A stretch of 64,000 bases of DNA from Solen grandis (lineage: Eukaryota > Mollusca > Bivalvia > Adapedonta > Solenidae). The translations under genes were made by a program, and so were the position numbers. The notes below the pieces were generated by a model. It had not been told where the DNA came from, made no database searches, and saw only the letters and a list, made by a program, of their open reading frames with translations. This document shows, piece after piece, positions 23,708-35,700 of this stretch (position 1 is the first letter of the stretch; each line of letters starts with the position of its first letter). The DNA lies in contig CM037777.1 of NCBI GenBank assembly GCA_021229015.1, forward strand, positions 54,885,089-54,949,088, written 5' to 3'.

Positions 23708-23815
23708 TGCATTCGGGGTCTTCCTCCACCTGTAATTACCTGGACGTCGCCATATGACTGAAATACTGTCGAAGCGACGGTAAACTCAAATAGTCAAGTC
23801 AAATAGTCTAGTCTA
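23708..23815 (+). mobile_element. Right part of the SINE interrupted by the MULE
   Basis: Starts 'cgtgcattcggggtcttcct' and runs to 'caaatagtcaagtcaaatag'. With 4905-4948 it rebuilds family 1 with a 17-bp overlap ('cgtgcattcgg(t/g)gtctt'). Confidence 0.75.
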
Positions 23816-25073
23816 GTTAAAAAATAAGTCCTGGTGATGGTTGGCTAATTTTCTTATTCAGTTTGTAAATAAACTTTGATTTTTTTTTAAATCTGAAATT
23901 TTAATCAAGATCAAAAAGATTTGTTTAGGTTGATGGAGCTCTGGTGAGCATTTTGGAGCCATAATGACCCTCTTGTTAGTCTTAGCTGCGAATTGACTCG
24001 GATTGTACGTCAGGGTGAGGGACTCCTATGATATTGTTGATATTATTCGGGATTTTGAAATGTTCTCGTTAGTAAGAATGCACAGTCCTGCTACGGCGAT
24101 AACCTCTTCTGGTCAGTTTTATCATCAAAATCAATATTAAATAGGAAATTCAAATCGCCATCGTCTGACTGGACCATGTCGGTGGGTTGCTAGACTCAAT
24201 AAACTGACAGAGAGGTGGAGGAAAAACCCGTTCGGGTAGAACCACCGACCTTCCGCAAGCCAGCTGAGAGGCTTCCCCATATCAAGCATCCGGATAAACA
24301 TGAAGGGGCTCTAAAACAAAGGGGCTAGGAAACAGTAAGTCAACGGCTGTAATCAATCGGCCATAGAGCACGCCTACCGCAACCCCTTTCAGTCTGAACT
24401 GCATAAAAAATAACGCTTTTTTCTGTAGTAATAAAATTTTAATATACTTTTTATAGACCAAATCTGACAGCTGGGGTGAATGGTAAACATCACTTCCATA
24501 AGGACACAATTACATACACGAAAATATGTAGCTTTAACAAACACCATTAAAACAGAAATAAAAATATGATTAACAAATGCAAAATAAAAGTGAAAAAAGT
24601 GTCATGAAATAACATGGAAATAACACAACAATGAGTAGAATCATCATTACATGAAATAGTTTGTGTTTATTGTTTTTATGTAAGTTTAACACTGTCCTTA
24701 TTAAGGGCAGTTCGTTTGAAACGAACATCTGACTAAACTTTTAGGGGAAAAAAACACAACATTTAATATTCTTCTCTCCTTAAATTCTCTCATATAATCC
24801 ATATTGGCTTTAAACTGGAGAACAGTGACACAACTGTTATTGTATATATACAACTTTATGTGGCAAACTCATAATTCAACGACCATTAATTAAGCAAGAT
24901 ATTATTGCTAGCAATTGACAAATCAACTTCATATCAAACTGTATTTGATTAAATACAATAAACTAGTAATCCAATATATGGGTCAGTCACATGACACTTG
25001 AAACAATAACTTATAAACAATCTAAAGTGGAGACTTTTAAAGATGCACAATGTACTGTACTACATGTCATTAA

Positions 25074-25314
25074 TTAACCCTTTCCCTCATATAGACTCAT
25101 TTTGACACACTCAATAGGTACCACATAAAGCCTGATCTGCAGAAAACCACAGTTAAACCTTACCAAATTTAATTACAAATCCTCATTTCCAGACCACTGA
25201 GGAGCAGCGAACAGCATAAAACCTGATCAGCCTGTGAGTTACTCGCAGGCTGATCTGGTTTTATGCTGTTCGCATAGGTCTTTTCATGGTTTCCTCTATG
25301 AGGGAAAGGGTTAA
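25074..25314 (+). mobile_element. TTAA MITE
   Basis: Complete counterpart of 8200-8440, with intact right end GAGGGAAAGGGTTAA. Confidence 0.87.
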
Positions 25315-26296
25315 ACCTGAGTACTTAAACAGATGAGTTTATCAGAGATCATCAAAATAAACCAGAGAAGTGGTCAAAATTAGCACAAACCTGGAAGCTA
25401 GAGACAGGTTAAATGTCTGAGCTTGTTAAAATTGTTAGTTTCATATAATTGGCCTTGTTGCTGAATTTTATTACATGATACAGATATATAAAATTAGAAT
25501 TAGCCTAAATTTAGATGAAAGGTTAACTACATGAATATAGTAAGAGGACCAAATGACACTAACAGAATAATCAAGAGGTCTTACTTACTGCTAAGTAACA
25601 TCTGAAACTTGTAAAGGAAGAACAAAACTTGCCACTTACATGTTTCATACTGTCCATATGGAATAGAGAGCCCATGTACGCTAATTTTTCAAACCACACT
25701 CATACACAATTAATTCAAGACAGCTTAGTTGTTAATGCAAACTTGGTTTAATCCTGGGTAAATCTAATGTAAAAGAGTTGAGGTCACACGTTTGGACATG
25801 TGGATATCCTCAAGGAATTCCGTGGATTCTTCCTGCAAATGCTACCATTAGATGCAAAAGGACTTTCAGATTTTTTTTCTGTTCGTTGTAAAATTTAAAG
25901 CAAGACATATTAAGTAGATTGGCTGTGTTTGTGCTGTAGATACACACAGGAAATATAAGGTAGATTGACAGAACTTATAAATGCACTCTTTAAACAACAC
26001 TTGCCACTGAGTACTGATTCCTAATCAACAAAATGAAGTGTAAATACTAATGGAATGTAAAGTAACAAGGAAATAAACAACCAAAAAATAATTCACCAAT
26101 CAGTTTCACTGCTACAACTAATCATATTCAGAACAACCTTAAATAAATGATAACAACGGAGTTTTGTAAACAAATTCAATTAAAAAGGACCAACAGGTTA
26201 TGTAAAAATTGCTCTCTAAAGAAAATGGTATGTAACTAATAATATATTTTAATTGCTAACTGACATGAAATAACTAATGTGATACCACGGACCACT

Positions 26297-26855
26297 TTAA
26301 AGCAGCTCGTTCACAGATGATCAGTAGAAATTTAAAAAAAATCCTACCCTTCATCAATAATGTTGATAAAGACTTTGTTTCCTGACAAATTAACTCAGCA
26401 AGTATAGGTCACATTACACGAGAAAACACTATTTTCATAAACACAACTTCGAGGATATCGGTTAAATACAGAACATTGTATATCTGTTCTATAGGTGCTT
26501 GCAGTACCATGTGACACTTTCCACATAAAGGCGTCTTCACCCATTCAGGGTAGCGATTTCATAAGATCAGTCTATGAAGTTAGTGCATGAGTGAAGAGTG
26601 AATGTGATCAGCAAAGTGATGGCAAATGAAAATAGAAAATATAAATATAGGTATTATAATTCTAAATATAGTTTCAATATCGTCTGTGACGGTATTGCCT
26701 TTGATGGGGAAACTGCCATTTATTTTTTTTGACTATCACGAATGATGCATTTGGTGACCATGTGTCTGTAGATGGGTACTGATATACATAATACACACAT
26801 ATAGTTAAAAATCAAATTCTTAGACAATGACCATCTGTGAACGAGCTGCTTTATA
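26297..26855. mobile_element. Element with perfect 22-bp TIR (copy B)
   Basis: Counterpart of 9453-10008 with the same terminal TAAAGCAGCTCGTTCA motif and its inverse. Confidence 0.65.
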
Positions 26856-26966
26856 ACATGTAAGAAAAATGAGACAAAGTGCAGCTCCATTATGACATTA
26901 TCTAGGGTCTAAGTCTAGATATTGCTTTATACTGGACCTTACTGTAGCAGTGTGAAAATGCACATT

Positions 26967-27208
26967 TTAACCCTTTCCCTCATATAGACTCATTTTGACG
27001 CACTCAATAGGTACCACTTAAAACCTGATCTGCAGAAAACCAGAGTTAAACCTTACCAAATTTAATTACAAAATCCTCATTTCCAGACCAATGAGGAGCA
27101 GCGAACAGCATAAAACCTGATCAGCCTGCAAGTTACTCGCAGGCTGATCTGGTTTTATGTTGTTCGCATAGGTCTTTTCATGGTTTCCTCTATGAGGGAA
27201 AGGGTTAA
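26967..27208 (+). mobile_element. TTAA MITE
   Basis: Complete counterpart of 10132-10363, TTAA at both ends. Confidence 0.87.
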
Positions 27209-29523
27209 GTCAATTAAAAAACATGGCTTTTCAATGTTCTTACAAGATATAATGAATATAATGATAATAAATCAAATGATCATAATTTCAAAAATGAAAC
27301 AGCAGCTACTACAAAATTACATTATAAAATATTAGGTACTTGTGTCTGAGAAATGATATCAGTATAAAAAATACAGGATGGTCTATTTCCATGGCTATAC
27401 AGATATGCATCCTGCGTGGAACCTGCAAGGCTTCATACTGATGATTTATCCCTGAAGTCTACATTTTAATGGACCCTTCATATCTGCATGGTTTTGGTCC
27501 TTCCAAAAAAAAATGATAGCCAATAAAACTTTATGTTCACAGACTGTGGATTGGGTTTCTTACCCTAGAAATTATAGGAAATAATTTGGTATAGGTTAAG
27601 GAAAAGGTCCATGCTATTAGTAATTTTTATCTTCCTAAGATATTTGGGTAATTTTTATTTTCCTAAGATATTTGGGTAATTTTTATTTTCCGAAAATATT
27701 TGGAATCACATCAACCATATACCTGAGGCACATTGTCCACCCTGATGTATTTTAGCTACTGTAGAATCATTAATTATCACTGGTGACTAATTTCGTTGAC
27801 TTCGTGTACGGTTTTATCCAAGTTTATTAATCCCCACAAACACTGTTTATTTAACAGACATCACGCTTCTTTAACATGAATCCACTAATATATGTACCAA
27901 CAAAATTGTTTTTATTTAAGATTCCACGAAACTTAATGTCAATGAAAATTAATGATTTAACAGTACATGATTAAGAAACATGAATAAAGTATGCATGTAA
28001 AATAAGATTTAAGTGATTATTTTATATTTATAATAAAAAAAGTTCCAAAGAAAATAAAAGTTATATCTACCAGTGTGTGTCTATAGAAAAATGTGTTTGT
28101 CTATAAACTCTTTCAATCAATTCTTTTGTGTTGTTTATACATAAATAATATGGTAAAAAAGTGTACTACACATGTTTGATATGTATTTACTAAAACTCTC
28201 AATTTGAGTTTCAAACCAAACTTTCATAGAGCAACTCTTTCATTTCTTATATAAATATTACAAGTGTGTATTCTTAATTATTTTTAATACATGCACACAT
28301 TTTATACTGCAATGTATAAGACACAAGACATTTGTACAGAGCAAATTTTCTTAATCTGAAATGTTTAAGTGAGTTACAAAACCTCCCACTACTGATAAAA
28401 ATTAGCGATACACCAACCATGAATTTAACATACAAAAAGTATTATTTGTTCAATATAAAAGGACTAGTATGCCTAAGACATATACACATGTACCTTATTG
28501 TTATCAAAGACAGACAAAAACCCTTTAGGGATTCAAGTACATGTCATGAACACTGGCAACAAAAATGATAAATAAATCAGTCTCAATACAAAAAAATTGT
28601 AAAATATGCAAAAACGACATTGAATATGCTTTGCTTTGTTTTATGGCCAATTATATGTGAAAATACATAGCAACTTAGATAAATGTATACTGGCATATAA
28701 ATAGGTTCCATTCTTTTATCAGTATACTAAACATACAGTCCAGGAATCCTATTTCTCTCTACTTTTTAACAGATATGTTTTCTTTGAAACTCCTCTGATT
28801 TTTAACTCAATCAATATTTTATACAGATTCCAAAACATCATTTTCTTTATATTAGTTTAAACATATACTAAGTATGAAACTAGACAAACTTGCAAAAATA
28901 TTATTTGCAGTATTTCTAGCTCAGCAATTACAAAAAACAACACTATTAACTATGGCAAGCTAAATTGTGTTTGGGGCTGATAGCAGATCTCTTATTAGAT
29001 TAAATTTCCTTTCTTAATAACAGAAAACTAGTGATATACAAACATGTGAATAAAAATTACAATGATTCAAAGCATATACATATATATACCACAAATGTTA
29101 CAAAAATAAATGATCATTCCGTGTAATGTGTTACAAGACTACAAAAGGCAAAAACATATTTGATATAATTTTAATATGAGATTGCTATATAATCAGAAAC
29201 TTATCTCTCTCTGAAATCTCATGACCCTAAGTATTTTCAAAGGGAGATAACTTTATCGAGCAAATTTCTAACAAATTATATTATTTAAGTTTAAAATAAA
29301 TTTTTTTTTTTTAAAACCCCCTTTTCCAATTTATTCAATTGAAATTGAAATTTTTTTTATTCAAATTAAAACCATAAGATAAACATACACTGCTGTGTAC
29401 TTAGTAAACACCTACTACATGTATACTGATTTTATATTCAAAGACAGACCAGTACATTGTGCACAGAATTTTTTAAGAGCTATCATAACTTCATACAATT
29501 ATCAATATCTTAACAGTGAATGA

Positions 29524-29849
29524 TTAACCCTTTCCCTCATATAGACTCATTTTAACCCTTTCCCTCATATAGACTCATTTTGACCCTTTCCCTCATATAG
29601 ACTCATTTTGACCCTTTCACTCATATAGACTCATTTTGACGCACTCAATAGGTACCACATAAAGCCTGATCTGCAGAAAACCACAGTTAAACCTTACCAA
29701 ATTTAATTACAAAATCCTCATTTCCAGACCACTGAGGAGCAGTGAACAGCATAAAACCTGATCAGCCTGCGAGTTACTCACAGGCTGATCTGGTTTTATG
29801 CTGTTTGCATAGGTCTTTTCATGGTGACCTCTATGAGGGAAAGGGTTAA
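29524..29849 (+). mobile_element. TTAA MITE with tandemly repeated left end (copy B)
   Basis: Counterpart of 12932-13257, with four terminal units retained. Confidence 0.87.
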
Positions 29850-31700
29850 GAAATATATTATTTATCAAGATTTCATTAAAGAACATATGAAAGTAATTTA
29901 TAATATCATAATGGACAATTAAAGATATATATGTTAAATACATTGGGTAGAAATATTTAAAAAAAATTTAATAAAGTAATAAAATTAAATACATTATTGC
30001 TTATGTAAAAATCTTAATCCCATTACTGAGACAAAACGGTTGACCTTTTTTTTTAAATGAGTTCAAATAAAAATGTTTGCCATATATACCTACTACAGCT
30101 TCTATCCCTGCTATAGTTTGTTGTTTTGATTTCATGTCATATTGCAACGTCCAGCTACTTACAGATAAAGGAGGACTCTGTGTGCACAGAGGAACCAGGT
30201 AAAACCACTGACAATGACTTCCTCACATGAAAATTCCTCATCTTGAACCCACACAGCATGACAGCAAAATGGCTGATATATGTCTTTATGGTCCCAAATA
30301 TAAATATGAAAAAAGTTGACCATGTATTTTAACTTCATAGTCATGCACTTTTCCAGTGCCTCTATTGACTGTTCACAAACAGTTTCAAAAACAAATCCAT
30401 GTGTTCTTTTGTGCAAACCAAGTCAACCCTTGACTATCGTTTATCCCAGTGTAGCTATAGGATAACCTGTGAGTTTATTTGGACACATCTGTAATCACTG
30501 TATATTCTATCTAATTTAAAGATAAGCCCTGTCAAGTTTTTGCAGTGAAAATTAGGTCAAATATTTACCTACTGTTAAGGAAAAGTTTCACATTCCAACC
30601 AGATCAATTGCTTACAAACAAAACCATAAACAATATCACAAACGTTACCGCATGTTCATTTGTGTGAACTTATTCAACATATATAATGCAGCTCTTTGCT
30701 CATAAATCTTATTAAAATGGGATATAACTAAAAACAGATGAAATGTAAATAAATTAAAAATATAATTAGGCTTTATGGTATTCACAAAATAAATCAATTT
30801 TACTAATATGTTAACATTTATGTTATCATTCCTTCATCACTCACTTTTTGTTTCATTTTAACCTATCAAGTTTTGTTAGATATCTAAATTCATTACTTAC
30901 ATGGGTAAATGTCATGAAACAATAATGCAATACAAATTAATTTCAATATTTTAAACAAAAATATTTTCTTTACTTTAAATCAAAGCATCTTACAAATTTA
31001 ATATATATTTTTTACGAAAAAAAGTAGGCCATTCCAATATGATTTTATAGGAATATTAAAATAATGATGAAAATTTGAAAATGATATCAATGTTACATAA
31101 GGCAAGAAAACTTCCTGTGTCATTGAGAAGCAGGTCTGAACAATCTCATCTGAAATAATCTGTATAAAAATTAAAAACTAATTATAAAAGTGAAAATTTT
31201 CATTACAATATTTACAAACATCAAGAATATTGTAGATGCGCTAACTTTAATATCTCACAAAAAGTATAAAACAAATGAAATACATGCACATACTTATTTT
31301 TTTTAAGATCATTCATCTATCTATATTTCAATCTACAGCAATGTCTAATGTAAATTTACCCTTGTATGTGCAAGCATTTAAGTTTTAGAACAATTTTTTT
31401 TGACGAGCAACAGTTTTGAACTTCAACACCACAGTCAAAGCATTTAGACTACATAAACTACATATACGTATGGATAAATAACAATCTATATAAATATCTT
31501 TATATTTCAAAAAAGAAAAATTTAGTCACAGATAATAGAAATTCATGAAATGTACGGAGTCCTAACCCTGTCCACTATGCAATCAATATGGTAGAAAAAT
31601 AACGGAAATGTCAGCAGCGTGGTATGTTATTCAGCCATATACATGTAGCTGGTTTTAAAAAAGTTAACCATAAGCAAATAGTCAGGTATGTAAATACAAT

Positions 31701-31911
31701 TCAATCCTTTCCTTCATATTGACATGTTTTGATGTAATGGCAAACAGAGAAGACCCTAACTAGACAGCTCCAGGATCAGGGTATCCTTTGTTAACTCATA
31801 TAATACTGTAGCTCATAACAGTCTGCATTGCATCTACCTTTAAAAGTTCAGCAAATTAATATTCATGCATTAATAAGTTTGTACATGAATATTCATGAGG
31901 TAAAGTGTTAA
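31701..31911. mobile_element. MITE family B copy (duplication copy B)
   Basis: Counterpart of 15274-15484 at the equivalent place in the second copy of the duplicated segment. Confidence 0.55.
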
Positions 31912-32454
31912 GTCAAACAGTGACACAGTTAATGGTGTAAAGTCAGGGAAGTCAATGTTACACATATGTAACCTTTATTTAGGTGCCAAAAACATAGCAT
32001 TACATAACAGAACATATAAGACAAACTATGAATATGCAAAGTTATGTAATTGTACTTAAAAACCATGCAATAACAAAGTTTTTAGATGACCTACAATCAG
32101 TGTGAACTCTTATTCACAGACTACTACTTTGCCTTACTAGCATTCTTTTACCATGTAAGTATACACTGTATGACAAGTTAATATTACTGATTAAAGCATA
32201 GAAAAAGCAATAATTTACCATCAACAATTCCTTCAAGTCATCTTATAGTATAATATTGACTTACCCTGCTGAAACATAGCCAAAACTCTTTGTTGTCTTT
32301 ACATACAAAACACTTATCTTTATTGGACGCTTTTTCATTCAGTAAAAAAAGCAATTCAACTCTTTGATCTTTTTAAATACTCAGCTCTTTAGTGCTTTAC
32401 AAATTCAGCTCTTAAATACATTTTACCAAATACTGTTTTTATCCCTAAGTTATC

Positions 32455-32585
32455 AATGTTGTAATGATGTCATATATGTATCAATGATGTCATCAATGTT
32501 GCAATGATGTCATATATGTAACAATGATGTCATCAATGTTGCAATGATGTCATCTATGTTGCGATGTTGTCATCAATGTTGAACT
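32455..32585. repeat. 20-bp tandem array just 3' of the VSP stop (copy B)
   Basis: Counterpart of 16026-16155 with slightly different unit variants. Confidence 0.85.
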
Positions 32586-32616
32586 GATTTAATTAATATT
32601 GCTATGGCTACCAGTA

Positions 32617-32779
32617 TCACACTGCTTCTTTCTGGCTGGAACGAGACATCTGCGTGGCCAGAGCTTGGTTTGGGGGCTTGGCATCCTCGAACACAAGCTC
32701 CACTGAGAAGTTTTCCCTAAATACTTTTTGGGCCTTCTTCTTATGTGGGTTGTCTATTTCATCTCTCGGTAGCAACAGG
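32617..32779 (-). CDS. VSP last exon: C2 end and C terminus (copy B)
   Basis: 163 bp from a ctgtttcag acceptor to TGA. It encodes [20 protein letters not shown], then [13 protein letters not shown], the final C2 strand, then a short polar tail ending SSQKEAV. The exon is identical in copy A (16191-16353). A 20-bp repeat array lies just downstream of the stop. Confidence 0.95.
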
Positions 32780-35700
32780 CTGAAACAGTACACAGAAAAC
32801 ATAGGTCTGTAACGGAATACTTTGCTAATCTTCACAGGCTTTGATTTTACTTTGAATGAGCAATACCCCAGTTTCATGAAACTTTGATACTGCTGATGTC
32901 CTGTGGCAGTGTGGAGGACTGGATCTGAAGATTGTGCCCAGCTAACCCAAAATTCAATTGAAAAATATCAGTACAAGCTACAAGAACTTCTTTCAAACTG
33001 ACATAAATCTACACCCATCTCCTCTATCTGTTATCACGGGAGAGGTCCAATAAGTGAAGAAGAGTCATGTCCCCTAAATGTGCCTTTATTCGAGGTAAAT
33101 ACCAAGTGATAGTGTTGGAAATTGGTCTTAAAGAATGTTGATTATCAGCCTGTCTTTCTGGCTGATTAATGATTTCTAAACTCTTATTTCATTTACAGAT
33201 GGTACTGAGAATTTATAGCTTATACAACTTAATGTAACTATCAAAACATAACGATGAAATATGAATACCTTTGTTATTATTTGTACTATTTGCTATTTGG
33301 TTGAAGGACATACATTCTTACTTCTCAGCTATGACAAGTTTTGACCACTGGGCTGCACATGTAACAACAGGTTTACAATGCTCCAATCCTGTTAACTGTA
33401 AATCACTTACCTCTTCTCGACAAAGGCAGTGTGAAACCAGAAGTAGAAAGCACAGTTATCATACACAGAGGGAATGTTGGTCTGGAATAGAAAAACAAAA
33501 CACAGTAAATCCAGTATTTTACCCTTTACCATTACACATCTAATTACAAGAGGAAGGAAGTAGGTATAACAAACAATATCATGACAATGAGTTGGTGACA
33601 GATTTATTGTACATTACATATCTTGTTATACCATAGAATTCCAGATCATAAAGTATTGGTCTGATCAGTGTCTCCTTTTCAACTGAAAAGTAGTGAAGAG
33701 AAGCAAGTGGTAGAAAACCTGATCATTCTGAAAAATAAAACAACTGATAGCTTAACACGACATGGTCAACTTCATTGAAAATCTTAACTTTAACCCTTTC
33801 CCTCATAGAGGAAACCATGAAAAGACCTATGCGAACAGCATAAAACCAGATCAGCCTGCGAGTAACTCGCAGGCTGATCAGGTTTTATGCTGTTCGCTGC
33901 TCCTCAGTAGTCTGGAAATGAGGATTTTGTAATTAAATTTGGTAACGTTTAACTGTGGTTTTCTGCAGATCAGGCTTTATGTGGTACCTACTGAGTGCGT
34001 CAAAATGAATCTATATGAGGGAAAGGGTTAAATACTTCATTTCCTCATCTTCATAACTCTTACCGGAAAAATTGAATACCAAGATGAAGAAATGGTGTAT
34101 ATATGCTAGTATCTGCTCGACCTAATGGAACAAGGTCCTCTTTTTCAAAATTGCTGTGATGATTGATTTGAGGTTTCTAATGAAAGAAAAATCTGAAGTT
34201 GAGAGTTTTGTCAAATGCTGGCCAGATTAACAAAATGTTCCTTGGAACACATGTGTCATCTTCTGAAGCATGACAGAAACAGTGTGATGGACAGACAAAG
34301 GGACAGAGAGACAGACAGATGGACAGAGGACAGAAAAGTGATCCCTATGTGTCACCTCTGCTTAAAGCAGATGACACAATAACTGAGACAAGACAGGACT
34401 GTTTTAAAGAGGAATTACTAGCACATGATTATTATAAGTTTCTTTCTTCACAACAATAAATAAGATTTAATTTAAATAGCCATAGATTGCTGATTTATAT
34501 TACTGAACCTCTGAAGATGGTGAATGATATCAACTGTCCGATATATATGCCATACATCATTAAGTGTTGTGGGGAAAAAAACATTTATTGGAGTTTAATG
34601 CCTACAAAATGAATACAATATGGTAATTCTTCAAACTTTTTGCCACTCCCATCTGACCTCAGAAGTCACATGACTATTGTAGCTTTTGAGAATTAGTGAT
34701 TACTTACAGATTTGGAAAGGAAGCGGACTTTGACATCTTCAGCAATGGCGGGAAACTCCTGCAGCTTCACCTCAATGTAATCCTCCACCTTGTTGTGCAG
34801 CAGAGTACAGTTTGTGCCCCTGAAGAACTTCACCCTGTACACACATTGGTTCTTGTTCCAGATCTCCAGCTTCAGGTCTGTACCGTCCCCTTTACCCACA
34901 CCTGGTGGAATTGTATGTAAATGATCTAAAGACTGATAGATTGTACTGTGGTTAAACATTTACCTCAACCCTCTGTGACAGAATGGGTCTAAACACTGTG
35001 ACCAACTGACAGCTTTCTCAATTTTAATTAAAGGTAGAACTTTTTAACTGCAGTGGTTTAAACCAAGGATCTTATGGCCTATGAACTTGTGTTTAACCCA
35101 TTACATCTCTAAGGATAGGCAAGTATATGCAGAGAGGTGATAAAGACTGCAATGACAACAAGTCCTGGCATCAATTTCTAAAAAAAAAAACTTAAGCATG
35201 ACCTCAGGCCCAAACTCAAACATCAATGCTAGGCTGACTGCTCACTAAATATAATCCACTGTTTGTCTATATTTAAATCTTTGATGAGTTGAAAACTGGC
35301 TCATGTGGGAACAAAATGTTGGTCACCTGGGAAAATCTTAGAAAAACCTTGTGAAGAATCACATTTTGCTTGATTTCAATCTTACTCAAAAATACAGATA
35401 AAAACAAAATAACATCATGAGGCCTTTACCATCTCTGACTCAGGTGAGCGATACTGGTCAATCTTGACACTCTTGTTTAGTTCTTATTTCAACCTTAACC
35501 ACTTTCCAAATGACTGTGTGGTTATAGTCTTAGGAATGGGAGGTTGTGGGTTCAATCCTTGGCCACAACCTACCAAAGACATAACAAGAGTGCCAGTGCT
35601 GCCATAATATATGCCGCCACAAAATATAAAGACCAAGAGGGTCCTTTTAATTATTGCTTTTAACATTTCTGTAAGCATAAACTCATAATGAAGTCTGTGA

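Larger units (their letters stand above)
23951..32616. other. Downstream flank of VSP copy B: non-coding, repeat-bearing
   Basis: Counterpart of 7119-16190. It lacks about 50 bp near 28810, about 200 bp near 29270-29350 and about 190 bp near 29925-29990 relative to copy A; the last two positions also show long A/T runs typical of poor consensus. No exon seen. Confidence 0.6.
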
